Assembly: GCF_028285715.1 (NCBI RefSeq)
Contig: NZ_JANQOO010000017.1
Coordinates: forward strand, 434,001 to 498,000
Length of the DNA stretch: 64,000 nucleotides
From: Ulvibacterium sp.
GTDB lineage: Bacteria; Bacteroidota; Bacteroidia; Flavobacteriales; Flavobacteriaceae
Reading direction: 5' to 3'
Positions 9,289 through 18,308 of the stretch are shown piece after piece. The position numbers and the translations under genes were made by a program. Position 1 is the first letter of the stretch. Every line of letters begins with the position of its first letter. The notes below the pieces were generated by a model. The model was not told where the DNA came from. It saw only the letters and a program-made list of their open reading frames with translations, and made no database searches.

Positions 9289-10191
9289 TTATTCCAAAAT
9301 CGTTTGAACCCCATTTTCCAAGGAGTAAAGTGCCTTAATCTCATTTTCGGTCAAATCCCTATTATAAATGGATAAGTCGTCCATAAACCCAATATAACTT
9401 AGCCCCAAGTAGATATTGGACCGATCTAATTCCCAGGTAAATGAATCGGTGATATTAGATCTTGCTCCTTTTAATTCCCCATTTATGTAAAGGGAAGCTT
9501 TTCCATTTTCGGTATTCAATCCGGAAAGATTGATGAGTATATGCGTCCATTCCCCTTTGGCAAAAGGTGGATTACTCACAGGTGCGAGTTGCGGTAGAAA
9601 AAGATCATCTTCATCTTCCAATCCATCGGGGTTCCAAATATTTCGATCTCCGATGACCCCTAACCTAAAATCCCTAGGGTTATTTTCTGTAAAATCTACC
9701 CAAATGGCGGCGTCGTTATAACTCACGTCCGTAATTTGAATGGGGTCACAATAACCCGGTTCCAGATCGGTGGCAGGGTCAAGACTCAGCCAAAAAGAAA
9801 TGGCCCCATTCCAATTCTTCTGGCTATACGCTATGTTCCCGGTACTGGGATAGTAGATATATCCATTGCTCCGCTCTGTGAATTGAAGCCCATAGCCATA
9901 TCTGCCCTTGCCCTCTTGGCGACTGATATCCGGTTTGTGCAGACCAATCTTGGAAGCGTCTAGGGAATCCCTGTTGGCAACGGTATACATTAGGGAATCT
10001 CCAATCGAAAAATCGGCGTTGACCCCGGTATCAAAAGACGCGTAAAAAGTAAGTACCGCTCTTAAACGGTCTTCTATGGGGTTTTCTTTAACCTCCTCCT
10101 TTTTAACATTTTTTTCCTTGCAGGAAGTCAATCCGATCGTACATATGAGGATGGGAAGTGCGATAAATTTTTTGATATATGCTTTGGTCAT
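9289..10191 (-). CDS. LamG-domain (concanavalin A-like) lipoprotein
   Basis: 300 residues. The N-terminus is a lipoprotein signal with lipobox GLTSC (Cys about 24), followed by a lysine/glutamate linker. From about 45 on it is a LamG/concanavalin A-like jelly-roll fold: FYASFDTG at the first strand, ISFWLSLDP in the middle, WTHILINLSGLN, SLYINGELKG and the closing FMDDLSIYNRDLTENEIKALY, which is the usual last strand of Bacteroidota LamG proteins. Such domains bind carbohydrates or occur in surface enzymes. No catalytic residues stand out, so a binding role is the modest inference. It is a lone gene, convergent with the BCCT gene. Confidence 0.88.
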   Translation of the reverse strand: MTKAYIKKFIALPILICTIGLTSCKEKNVKKEEVKENPIEDRLRAVLTFYASFDTGVNADFSIGDSLMYTVANRDSLDASKIGLHKPDISRQEGKGRYGYGLQFTERSNGYIYYPSTGNIAYSQKNWNGAISFWLSLDPATDLEPGYCDPIQITDVSYNDAAIWVDFTENNPRDFRLGVIGDRNIWNPDGLEDEDDLFLPQLAPVSNPPFAKGEWTHILINLSGLNTENGKASLYINGELKGARSNITDSFTWELDRSNIYLGLSYIGFMDDLSIYNRDLTENEIKALYSLENGVQTILE

Positions 10192-10404
10192 AAGTTTTCG
10201 TGTTCAAAACGGTTCGACTTCTAAAGTACATAATTAATACATATCGCAATAAGAATATGCCTCAATTGCTTCCTAAGCGGTGAAACAAAGATAGTATTTG
10301 GACTATACCTCGATTCTTCCCAAAGCCCAATTTTCATAAAAGTGCCGTTCTACCGTTAGATATGGTTAAACGTACTGCTCTAATTAGGTCCTTTAAACGT
10401 TTTG

Positions 10405-11208
10405 TTATTCGCTCACTAGTTCAAGAGTGACCAGATACGCACAATGGTCGGAGGCTATAGTATCTTTGATAACCTCGCGCTCAATTATTTTCCAGCGGTC
10501 TTTTGGATAAAACATTACATAATCGATTTTTATCCTTGGGTTATCCGAAGGATGGGTAGGTTCGGGGTTATCTTTATCATAGGTTGCCTCCCAAACTTCC
10601 TCAAGGATGGAAATGGGTCCACTCCCCGGAGTGGCATTGAGGTCTCCCGCCAAAATTGTTGGATACTTGTTCTTGGAAAATACCTCGTTTATCTTCTTGG
10701 CCTGCAATTCCCTTCCTGCTGTACCCTCATGGGCAAAATGTGTACCCACAAAGGCAATGGTATCTTTTGAAGGTAGCTCGGTCACGATTTCTATAGCAGC
10801 CCGTGGTTCCTGTCCTTGAATGTAGGGCAAGGCCACATTTCTAGTGCTCAAAAATGAGAATTTGGACAAGATTCCCTCGCCATATTCCCCGCCATCATAG
10901 TACATCGCCCTTGCAAATAGGGGGGCCATCCTGGTTCTCCAACCCAATTCTGTGGCCAAATCATACTTCTTGGACCTGTTTACCTTATAGTCCACTTCCT
11001 GCATGGCCACGAAATCTGGATCCGCCTTCTTTATAAGCTTTGCCAACACATCCAAGTTAAAATCCCCTTTTGTAGTTCTTCCCCCAAGGACATTGAACGA
11101 TAATACCTTTACGATTTTTTTGTCCTCAACCTTTATTTGGGCATACGTTGGGGCAAAAGTGAGAAGGCCTGCGCTAATTATTAATATATGCAATTTCATT
11201 TGCCTCAT
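10405..11208 (-). CDS. Secreted endonuclease/exonuclease/phosphatase-family protein
   Basis: 267 residues with a signal peptide (about 1-23, ending TYAQ), so it acts in the periplasm or outside the cell. The metal-dependent phosphoesterase fold is shown by its motifs in order: VLSFNVLGG (about 33-41), MQEVDY with the metal-binding Glu, GTHFAHEG, AGDLNATPGS with the Asp/Asn pair, IDYVMFYP, and the final SDHCAYLVTLEL with the catalytic Asp-His. The family covers DNases, phosphatases and sphingomyelinase/inositol-phosphatase-like enzymes. The substrate is not predictable here. Its 5' side is 160 bases from the ctlX stop codon. Confidence 0.9.
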   Translation of the reverse strand: MRQMKLHILIISAGLLTFAPTYAQIKVEDKKIVKVLSFNVLGGRTTKGDFNLDVLAKLIKKADPDFVAMQEVDYKVNRSKKYDLATELGWRTRMAPLFARAMYYDGGEYGEGILSKFSFLSTRNVALPYIQGQEPRAAIEIVTELPSKDTIAFVGTHFAHEGTAGRELQAKKINEVFSKNKYPTILAGDLNATPGSGPISILEEVWEATYDKDNPEPTHPSDNPRIKIDYVMFYPKDRWKIIEREVIKDTIASDHCAYLVTLELVSE

Positions 11209-11368
11209 AGTTTCTCAGATAAAGATTATTTTGTTATTCCGTTTTAAATATCAGTAATCCGATTTAAATTTTGCTTCTATACGGGGAATAATCTTAAAAA
11301 TGCCGAGAGTCAAAACGTTTCGGAGCAATAGTTCTAATAAAAATATTGCTGAGCATGGCTTATTACAA

Positions 11369-12301
11369 CTAAGCCCGTGGCAAAAACACTTCTGCCATCA
11401 TACATCGGGCACTTCCGCCTCCACATGTTTCGATGGTATCCAACGGACTATGAATAATGTCACAATGGGCTTGGATAGCCTTTATTTGATCAGGTCTTAG
11501 ACTTTTAAAAGCTGCTGAGCTCATTACCATAAAGCGCTGATTGTCGGCACCTATCACCTGCAACATATTCCCTGCAAAATGATGCATTTGTTCTTCCGTG
11601 ATTGGGATGATTTCCTTGCCGTCCCTTTTTAAATGTGTAGTTACATCCTTACGCTCTCCCTTATCGTCAATAGCATCCAAGCAGATTATCGCAAAATTTT
11701 CTGCCATGGCCATCATTACATTGGTATGATAAATGGGTAGACGTTCCCCGTTCACCGTCTGGTTGGCCGTAAAAATGACAGGAAAACAATCAAAATCCTC
11801 ACAGAATTCTATGAACAATTCCTCATGCGCGCGCTCGGATAAGGCACAATACGCTTTTTGATGGACGCGGTCCTTCAGGATGCTTCCCGTACCTTCCAAG
11901 AAAAGCCCCTTCTCTTCTGCCGAGGTATAGTCCAGAATAGTGTCAATTCTAAATCCGTTTTCCTCAAGAATGTCAAAAATATCCTCACGACGTTCCCTTC
12001 TCCGGTTTTCAGCGAACATAGGATAAATCGCAACGGTGCCATTAGCGTGAAAGGAGACCCAGTTATTGGGGAATACGGAGTCCGGGGTATCGATTTCCTT
12101 TTTGTCATCCACCACAATTACCTCTACACCCTTACTGCGTAAAATAGCCACAAAATTATCAAATTCCTGTTGGGCCCGAAAATTGATAGTTTGGTCATTA
12201 ACTTCCAAATCTTCCATAAAATAGTTGTTCACCGCGGTTTGTTCGTTCATACGAAAAGCGACCGGCCGAATCATCAGGATAGTATTTGTTACCTGTTTCA
12301 T
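11369..12301 (-). CDS. ctlX: Citrulline utilization hydrolase-like protein (CtlX family)
   Basis: 310 residues of the guanidino-group-modifying (arginine deiminase/amidinotransferase) superfamily. The pentein fold is indicated by MIRPVAFRMNEQTAVNN near the N-terminus, the substrate-loop motif DSVFPNNWVSFHANG (about 73-87), the catalytic His region PIYHTNVMMAM (about 190-200), and the active-site Cys in ETCGGGSARCMMAEVFLP at the C-terminus. The CtlX name comes from a family member reported to hydrolyse citrulline. Whether this copy acts on citrulline, arginine or a methylated arginine cannot be told from sequence. A second superfamily member lies at 20435-21349. Confidence 0.88.
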   Translation of the reverse strand: MKQVTNTILMIRPVAFRMNEQTAVNNYFMEDLEVNDQTINFRAQQEFDNFVAILRSKGVEVIVVDDKKEIDTPDSVFPNNWVSFHANGTVAIYPMFAENRRRERREDIFDILEENGFRIDTILDYTSAEEKGLFLEGTGSILKDRVHQKAYCALSERAHEELFIEFCEDFDCFPVIFTANQTVNGERLPIYHTNVMMAMAENFAIICLDAIDDKGERKDVTTHLKRDGKEIIPITEEQMHHFAGNMLQVIGADNQRFMVMSSAAFKSLRPDQIKAIQAHCDIIHSPLDTIETCGGGSARCMMAEVFLPRA

Positions 12302-12455
12302 TGTAGTTTAAAGGGGTTCTGAGGCTATATTAAAATCACATAATACAAGAGGCTAAATTATGATTTTTCTAAGGGTCTGTCATCCTATTTAAACAAAAAA
12401 AAATAACCTTTGCACCAAACGTTTCAAGACGTTCTTTCATCAATACTTCAATGCC

Positions 12456-12851
12456 ATGTCCGGAGAAACTAGTCTAAAAAAACTGATCAATGAAATGGAT
12501 CCTGTACTTAACCCGGGAGCATATGTCTTTTCAACGGTAAGTACTACAAATACCATAAACAAAGCCGATATTTTATGTGAATTCAAAGAGCGCGAAGGCA
12601 TTACGATTATCCTAGAACGCGATAGAGCCGATGCTTATGGGCTCCCTTATGAGTTCGTCGCAGCTTGGATAACCCTTAACGTTCACTCTGCTTTGGAGGC
12701 CAAGGGACTTACCGCTAAAGTGGCCACGGCCTTGGCCGGGCAGAATATTAGTTGTAATGTAATTGCGGGGTACTACCACGATCATATTTTTGTTCCCCAT
12801 AAGGAAGGAAATAAGGCCGTAGATATTTTGAAGGCCCTGTCCACGCATTAG
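12456..12851 (+). CDS. ACT-domain-containing protein
   Basis: 131 residues forming two ACT-like beta-alpha-beta units, recognised from the segment PGAYVFSTVS, the EREGITIILERDRADAYGLP region and the second-half pattern SALEAKGLTAKVATALAGQN followed by CNVIAGYYHDHIFVP. Such small stand-alone ACT proteins bind amino acids or act as regulators. No enzyme is fused. It starts 154 bases upstream-divergent from ctlX and converges on the outer-membrane barrel gene with 14 bases between the stop codons. The ligand is unknown. Confidence 0.88.
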   Translation: MSGETSLKKLINEMDPVLNPGAYVFSTVSTTNTINKADILCEFKEREGITIILERDRADAYGLPYEFVAAWITLNVHSALEAKGLTAKVATALAGQNISCNVIAGYYHDHIFVPHKEGNKAVDILKALSTH

Positions 12852-12865
12852 TTCTAGCAGGGGCC

Positions 12866-14074
12866 TTAGAAATATTTGGAAACAGCTATCCGAAGGAAGC
12901 TGTCGTCCCGAAAATTCGAAAAGATCAATTCATTTTCGTCAATCGTACTAAAAATACGGGCTTCCGCTTCAACCGTCCAGGTGCTTCCAAAACGTCTTGA
13001 CGCCTCTAGGCTAAAAATTTTGCTACTGGATTCCAAATCGGCAATACCGCCAATCAGGATAGAAGTATCCGCGTTATCGTTGAAGGCAATCCGACTACCA
13101 AAAAATACATCGTTCTGGAGAGCTGTCAAGGCCAGTTCATCCCTTTCATCATAAAGATATTCCCCCAATACACCAATATCCAGGCCATTCCCATCTATGT
13201 TGCTAAAGGTATATTCCAGTCCGGCCGCCAGCGCCAAAAAGTCCTGTGCCTCGGCATGGCGATAAATGGATTCCAATTTCCATAGAAAAGCATTGTGTGT
13301 AGCCTGAAGTTCCAATCCCGTTTGATGGATTACGGGGTAAAAGGAATTGATGGCACCCGATGGTTCGAACAAAAATAGCGGTTCTCTACCATTCCCATAA
13401 AAATGGGAAAGTCCAATATCAAAAATTCCAAAATAATGTTTCCATCGGACGGCAAAATCCTGTCGCCATTCCTCAGCTCCACTCTCATAATTCAAGTCGT
13501 CCTGATTGATAACCATTCCAAAACGCAATCTGCCCTTTTCCCCTGGAAACGTACGCCTGCGGTGGTAGGGTAGGTAGAAGAAATCGAATGTTCCCAAAGA
13601 GTTCGTAATCCAACTAAACTGTACCATGGGCTGCCCTAACTTTTCTTCTCCATCAAAAGTCTCCACCGCATCGGTCTGATTGATGATGTCTACCAAATGA
13701 TTGCTCTCTATAACCCCCCAATACACTTTTTTTAGGCCTACATTCAATTCCCAGTTCCCCTTTGCCTTTTGGTAATAGAGCTCACGAATATCCCAGTGGG
13801 TGCGCTCATCGTCCCTATCCAGTCTAAGGAACCCTTGGGCATTGATACTTTCATAACCCTTGTTCCATGAGGCCGAATATTCCGGTCGAAAGGCCAAGGA
13901 AGGATAATGATCTTTCTGACCCTCAAACTGGCCGGGGTCAAAAAAATAACGGTATTCCGTTTCTATTTCCAACTCCAGATCATGTTCCACTTTTTTTTCG
14001 GAATCCTCGTTTTGGGCAAACCCAAAGGTAAATCCTATAAGGCATAGAATGCCGAATACCTTGCTGTTGTTCAT
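12866..14074 (-). CDS. Outer-membrane beta-barrel protein of the MMPL module (DUF1302-like)
   Basis: 402 residues with a signal peptide (about 1-20, ending FGFAQ) and then alternating beta-strand sequence ending in an aromatic residue (RIAVSKYF), typical of an outer-membrane barrel. The segments ELNVGLKKVYWGVIESNHLVD and AVETFDGEEKLGQPM resemble DUF1302-type barrels that accompany MMPL-type RND transporters. It is the last gene of the minus-strand unit tetR-MMPL-LolA-like-barrel, so it may provide the outer-membrane step for whatever the transporter and LolA-like protein move. The cargo is unknown; lipids or other hydrophobic compounds are the likeliest guess from the partners. Confidence 0.8.
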   Translation of the reverse strand: MNNSKVFGILCLIGFTFGFAQNEDSEKKVEHDLELEIETEYRYFFDPGQFEGQKDHYPSLAFRPEYSASWNKGYESINAQGFLRLDRDDERTHWDIRELYYQKAKGNWELNVGLKKVYWGVIESNHLVDIINQTDAVETFDGEEKLGQPMVQFSWITNSLGTFDFFYLPYHRRRTFPGEKGRLRFGMVINQDDLNYESGAEEWRQDFAVRWKHYFGIFDIGLSHFYGNGREPLFLFEPSGAINSFYPVIHQTGLELQATHNAFLWKLESIYRHAEAQDFLALAAGLEYTFSNIDGNGLDIGVLGEYLYDERDELALTALQNDVFFGSRIAFNDNADTSILIGGIADLESSSKIFSLEASRRFGSTWTVEAEARIFSTIDENELIFSNFRDDSFLRIAVSKYF

Positions 14075-14092
14075 CTGCTTCTATTGTGAAAA

Positions 14093-14172
14093 GGTCGGGC
14101 CGGAAATCATAATGGCACCTATCGCCATCGATACTGCGAAAACCGTTTGGTGAACATGTCCCCGGCCCTACC
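14093..14172 (-). other. GC-rich long-range inverted repeat between LolA-like and barrel genes
   Basis: GGTCGGGCCGG (14093-14103) and CCGGCCCTACC (14162-14172) pair over 11 positions with a single mismatch, closing a 58-base interior that itself holds a small perfect hairpin (ATGGC/GCCAT on the transcript strand). The element begins 9 bases after the LolA-like stop codon and ends 18 bases before the barrel start, so nearly the whole intercistronic region is foldable. It might tune mRNA stability or expression of the barrel, or be a palindromic repeat element. Confidence 0.6.
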
Positions 14173-14181
14173 CTATCAAAT

Positions 14182-14955
14182 TTATCTCCCCGCCCGTTGC
14201 AAGGCTACTTGGGAAAAATCATCGTCGGAAAAGGCTACCCCAAAGTCGTACTCACCAAACTTTAATAGGGTTTCCTTGTTGCTTTGATGGTTTACCATAT
14301 TAAAGGTGGCAGCACGCCAAAACTTGTCTCTATACAGTTTATAATCACTGTAGGTCAAAGTTTTTAGCAAGGCATTTTTTCTATCGTAAAATTCTACTTT
14401 CTCAATGCGATAGCCCTTATCCTTATTATAGGTAACTATACGACGTGTATAACCTGATTTGGGGTCCACAGGGTCTTGTTCTACCAGAAGAAGATTACCC
14501 TTTGCCTCCAAAAATTTATAGGTATACTTTTCCACCTCCTGGGAGGAAAGGTCCTCGTAAGCAAACTCACTTCCCACAAAAGGACCGGATTTGTTATTCG
14601 ATGAAATCCGCTTTACCCTTTTAATGGAAGGCAAGTACAACCACTGATCATCTGAACCCACTTTATGTGTATAGGTCAGGGTAGCGGTTCCCTTAACATC
14701 CTTAGGGCTATCGAATGCGATAAGCGACTTGTCCCCATCTTCTATGAGCTCCAGAGTCCTAGTTGTCATTGTCCTTTCACTGGTCTGTCCATTTTTGTTT
14801 TTTAAGATCATTTTAAGTGCTACCAAAGAACTTCCAAACCCTTGATCGGCAAGTTCGGCAGCTTTTGCTATTTCCAATCCCCTTTCCTCAGGTGTCTGGG
14901 CAATGGCCCAACTTATTGCGGAAAATGCCGCGACGGTCAAAATCGATTTTTTCAT
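14182..14955 (-). CDS. Outer-membrane lipoprotein-sorting (LolA-like) protein
   Basis: 257 residues with a signal peptide (about 1-19). The mature part has the LolA/LppX-like half-barrel pattern found with MMPL transporters: MKIILKNKNGQ-type early strands (here VALKMILKNKNGQTS), SLIAFDSPKDVKGTATLTY, DDQWLYLPSIKRVKRI and SGPFVGSEFAYEDLSSQEVE, the last two being highly characteristic of this family. The fold has a hydrophobic cavity that carries lipids or lipoproteins across the periplasm. It lies 28 bases downstream of the MMPL gene, supporting a shared role in moving a lipophilic cargo to the envelope. Confidence 0.9.
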   Translation of the reverse strand: MKKSILTVAAFSAISWAIAQTPEERGLEIAKAAELADQGFGSSLVALKMILKNKNGQTSERTMTTRTLELIEDGDKSLIAFDSPKDVKGTATLTYTHKVGSDDQWLYLPSIKRVKRISSNNKSGPFVGSEFAYEDLSSQEVEKYTYKFLEAKGNLLLVEQDPVDPKSGYTRRIVTYNKDKGYRIEKVEFYDRKNALLKTLTYSDYKLYRDKFWRAATFNMVNHQSNKETLLKFGEYDFGVAFSDDDFSQVALQRAGR

Positions 14956-14983
14956 TTTTGTATGATTTATGTTAAGGTGAATA

Positions 14984-17368
14984 CTAATTATTAGGCTTTA
15001 ATTCTGGTTTCAATTGATTCGGCATTGCATCAACTACTTCTTCTTTTCTACTTAATAGAATCAAAAGCGCCGGAAGCAAGAGAAAATCTATGATAAGGGC
15101 TGCCGTGATAATGATTACGGTAATCCGGGCCATGTAACTGTTTAGGGCGAAGGATGATGTAGACAGTACCGCAAATCCGGAAATCAGCACCACGGTAGTA
15201 GTCACCAAGGCACGGCCTACCGTCTCAAAGGCATAAATCACCGCCTGTTTGGCATCATATCCCAATTCCCTTCGTGCCCGTAAGAACTTGCTCATAAAAT
15301 GTACGGTGTCATCTACTATAATACCTAAGGTCATTCCGAAAACAATAACCATTCCCGTGTTGATCTGTCCCTTGTAAAGGGCCCAGATTCCAAAACCTAC
15401 CAAGACAGGGGCAACGTTAGGAATAATGCTCAACAGACCAAGCCTAAAGTTCCGTAAGGCAAGCATCAGCACCAAGGAAATCAGAATCAGGGCAATAATA
15501 TTACCATTGAACATGCTTTCTGCTTGTCTAAACCCTAATTTGGAGAACATCATGGTAGGGCTTACCCCGATAGAATGCATAGGTTCATTCGTATTGTTTT
15601 TTAGCCACTCCTCCGCCCGACCTGAAAAGGCTATCATTTCGGCACTTGAAATATTCTTTAAGGTTGCGGTTACCCGAGTTTCGGATTTGTCCACATTGAT
15701 CTGATTGTTCAAGTCCAAACCAAAAGGCAAAGAAAGCTCGTATAGCAAAAGAAACTGTGCCGCTTCTTCCCTATTTTCCGGTACCCTGTAATAGGCTTGG
15801 TCGTCTCCGTGCATGGAGCGGTTTACCCTTCGGGCCACTTCACTAAAGGCATTTACGTGTACGACTTCCGGTTGCTCATTGAGCCAATCCTCAAACGCAT
15901 TAAGGTTTTGGAGATATTCCGGATTGTTGATTCCACCGCTTTCTCCACTTCCCACGGAAAATTCCACATTGTAAAAACCGGTCAGATTATCGTTTATAAA
16001 GTCACTGTCCCTTCTAAATTGTACCGAATCATCAAAATATTCCACAAACTCATCATTGAATACATTCAAGGTCGCCAAATAGGTAAGGCCCGCGATAATG
16101 GCTAAGGAAATTGCCGTTATACGTGCTGGTTGCCGAGTCACAAAAAGGCCTAACTTGGTGTACATCCCCACTTTTTCCGCTTCCCTTACCGCAACCTTTT
16201 TCTTCCATAGTGGAAAGATGGCCATAAGTGCGGGCAAGGTGGTGGTGGAATACAGGAAAGCCATAGCCATTCCAAAGGCCGTAATATTCCCCAAATGCCA
16301 GAAAGGAGGAACATCACCAAAATTCATGGTAAGAAATCCGATCACCGTGGTAAGACTCGTTATGAAAACGGGCATAAAATTAAGGCGCATACTTTCCACA
16401 AGTGCCTCTTTTTTATTCATCCCATCCCTACGTACCTTCTGTAACATCGTAATTAAGATATGGATGCTGTCCGCTACGGCAAGGGTAAGTATCATTGTAG
16501 GAAATACGGCAGAAGGCGGTGTTAATTTTATGCCGGTGAGACCCACAAAACCTACTGCGCTCAAAATGGAAAATAGGACGACAACAAGTGTGGAAAATGT
16601 CGCGAAAAAATTCCGGGTCAATATGAGGGTGACGATAACGACAATGAGCAACATGATTCCGATAAGGGCCAAGTCACTTTGCGACGCTTCGAAAAAAGCG
16701 GTATTGAGTGGGACCAAACCTGTGGTATACACCTGAAATTGAGGGTATTTTGCCTTAAAATCCTCTACCATTTTTCGGGTGGCCACAGTAACCTCGGGAA
16801 TCTCCGCAGCACTGTCCACACCAGGTAAGCGTACCGTAACATTGATTGCGGTTACACTGCCTTTTTCGTTAATGATTCGATGTAAAAGTAAAGGTTCCTT
16901 CAAGGCCTTCTCCCTGATTTCCCGAATCTCCGCATCCGTTTTGGTAATGGATTCGTAGGAGAGATCATCCACATATAAATCATCACCCACAGCACTGGTG
17001 TGCTGGAAATTGGTAACTGCATCAACCCTGGAAGAGTACGGGGTGTTCCAGGCACTTGCCGTAAGCTCTTCAATGGCCACTAAGTTTTCCCTAGTGAAAA
17101 TATTGCCATTATCCGGGGCAAGAACAACTACAATATTGTCATCCTTGGTATATTTTTCCTGAAGGGCATCAAAAGCCTCCAATTCGGGATTCGATTCGCT
17201 GAAGAAGACGTGATAGTCCCCATCAAATTCCATCTTTCCTTGAGAGGCCAATCCAACGGCCAGCAATAAGGTCAGCAATACTACGGGCCATTTGAACTTA
17301 ATGACAATCTCTGCCCATTTTTTGGCAAAAGTGTTTACGGAATTCCCCGCTTTTTTTAATGCATTCAT
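14984..17368 (-). CDS. RND-superfamily transporter, MMPL type
   Basis: 794 residues with the RND repeat: one N-terminal helix (about 27-44), a periplasmic loop (about 50-230), five helices, a helix, a second periplasmic loop (about 440-620), and a final five-helix bundle ending in a short charged tail. The sterol-sensing-like segments LTLAVADSIHILITML and LGIIVDDTVHFMSKFL hold the acidic residues expected to carry protons. MMPL transporters export lipids and other hydrophobic molecules. It follows the tetR gene on the same strand and has an operator-like box only about 21-31 bases before its start, so the TetR protein probably represses it directly. Confidence 0.93.
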   Translation of the reverse strand: MNALKKAGNSVNTFAKKWAEIVIKFKWPVVLLTLLLAVGLASQGKMEFDGDYHVFFSESNPELEAFDALQEKYTKDDNIVVVLAPDNGNIFTRENLVAIEELTASAWNTPYSSRVDAVTNFQHTSAVGDDLYVDDLSYESITKTDAEIREIREKALKEPLLLHRIINEKGSVTAINVTVRLPGVDSAAEIPEVTVATRKMVEDFKAKYPQFQVYTTGLVPLNTAFFEASQSDLALIGIMLLIVVIVTLILTRNFFATFSTLVVVLFSILSAVGFVGLTGIKLTPPSAVFPTMILTLAVADSIHILITMLQKVRRDGMNKKEALVESMRLNFMPVFITSLTTVIGFLTMNFGDVPPFWHLGNITAFGMAMAFLYSTTTLPALMAIFPLWKKKVAVREAEKVGMYTKLGLFVTRQPARITAISLAIIAGLTYLATLNVFNDEFVEYFDDSVQFRRDSDFINDNLTGFYNVEFSVGSGESGGINNPEYLQNLNAFEDWLNEQPEVVHVNAFSEVARRVNRSMHGDDQAYYRVPENREEAAQFLLLYELSLPFGLDLNNQINVDKSETRVTATLKNISSAEMIAFSGRAEEWLKNNTNEPMHSIGVSPTMMFSKLGFRQAESMFNGNIIALILISLVLMLALRNFRLGLLSIIPNVAPVLVGFGIWALYKGQINTGMVIVFGMTLGIIVDDTVHFMSKFLRARRELGYDAKQAVIYAFETVGRALVTTTVVLISGFAVLSTSSFALNSYMARITVIIITAALIIDFLLLPALLILLSRKEEVVDAMPNQLKPELKPNN

Positions 17369-17388
17369 AGTTTTAAAGTTTAATAGTT

Positions 17389-17399
17389 GACCAGTCGCC
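17389..17399 (-). promoter_or_regulatory. TetR-type operator box 1 (before MMPL gene)
   Basis: GACCAGTCGCC, preceded by TT and followed by TATT, matches boxes 2 and 3 with one or two changes. It sits about 21-31 bases before the MMPL start, overlapping the likely transcription start region. Confidence 0.6.
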
Positions 17400-17523
17400 T
17401 ATTTAAAGTGCAAATGGCTTCAAAAAAAATTATTTTTCCGTTTTATACTCCTATGACGATCTAATTTTATTGATTTGGACAATTTTTAGACAAAACTTAT
17501 CTAAATCTATTACTGATATAATT

Positions 17524-17534
17524 GACCAGTCGTC
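17524..17534 (-). promoter_or_regulatory. TetR-type operator box 2 (tetR-MMPL intergenic)
   Basis: GACCAGTCGTC is a GAC-N5-GTC palindrome, 19 bases after the tetR stop codon. It is 134 bases from box 1, so the two boxes bracket the tetR-MMPL intergenic region. Confidence 0.6.
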
Positions 17535-17553
17535 TATTACATAGTAAAAAAAA

Positions 17554-18150
17554 TTATCCAAATAAGATAGTTCGTACCATATTCATAAAATTATCGATAG
17601 GGTAAGCACTTTTCATTTCTTTCATGGTGGTCATAGCCCCTTTGCCTGCATCCTCAAAAAACGCCACGATGTCCGCCGCGTTCATATCGAGATTAATCTC
17701 GCCCAGTTCCTGGGCTTCCTGCACAACCGCGGTAATCTGGGCTTGTATTGCCGTTTCCCGTTGTAGAATAGCCTTTCTAATATTTTCATTGTGCTCAGCC
17801 ATTTCATTGCCTAAGTTACAGGCCAAACATCCCATTTTGCAGTCCATCTCATTTTTTAGCACATTGTACCTAAATTCATGAAAATTCAGCAGACGTTGCT
17901 TCGGTGAAACCGTTTTGTCCATTAGTATCTCCTTAGCCGGCGCAAAATGGGCCTGAAAATACTTATCGATTGCCTTTATGGCAAAATCCTCCTTACTGTC
18001 AAAATAGAAATAAAAGGAGCCTTTAGGAACATCCGCCGCCATGACGATGTCATTTACACTTGTGGCGTTATACCCTTTGGACCAAAGTAGTTCCATCCCT
18101 TTTTCCAAGAGATAGTCCGCCTTTATTTCATGTTTCAAAGTCTTTTGCAT
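17554..18150 (-). CDS. TetR/AcrR-family transcriptional repressor
   Basis: 198 residues. The helix-turn-helix is at about 25-50 (YNATSVNDIVMAADVPKGSFYFYF), followed by the ligand-binding C-terminal domain. The segment MGCLACNLGNEMAEHNENIR (about 106-125) matches the GCLxGNL-type motif known from LmrA/YxaF-, NemR- and AcuR-like TetR proteins, which bind GACCRGTC-like sites from memory of the family. Three such boxes flank this gene. Cys104, Cys108 and Cys111 cluster just there, which could allow electrophile or redox sensing as in NemR, but that is inference. The gene likely represses itself (box 3) and the MMPL operon (boxes 1 and 2). Confidence 0.92.
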   Translation of the reverse strand: MQKTLKHEIKADYLLEKGMELLWSKGYNATSVNDIVMAADVPKGSFYFYFDSKEDFAIKAIDKYFQAHFAPAKEILMDKTVSPKQRLLNFHEFRYNVLKNEMDCKMGCLACNLGNEMAEHNENIRKAILQRETAIQAQITAVVQEAQELGEINLDMNAADIVAFFEDAGKGAMTTMKEMKSAYPIDNFMNMVRTILFG

Positions 18151-18176
18151 GATCTTATAACCACGAACAAAAATAT

Positions 18177-18187
18177 GACCACTCGTC
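18177..18187 (-). promoter_or_regulatory. TetR-type operator box 3 (before tetR)
   Basis: GACCACTCGTC, one base different from box 2, lies 26 bases upstream of the tetR start, where it could mediate autorepression. Confidence 0.6.
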
Positions 18188-18308
18188 TAGTAAACAAAAA
18201 AACAGGTGTTAAAGTTTTCTATATGTCCGGAAATGGCTATGCTATCCATGCCGATTGCCATCCATACCTAATCCTCCGAATGGTTCATTGAATCGGCTTG
18301 AGTCCAGC

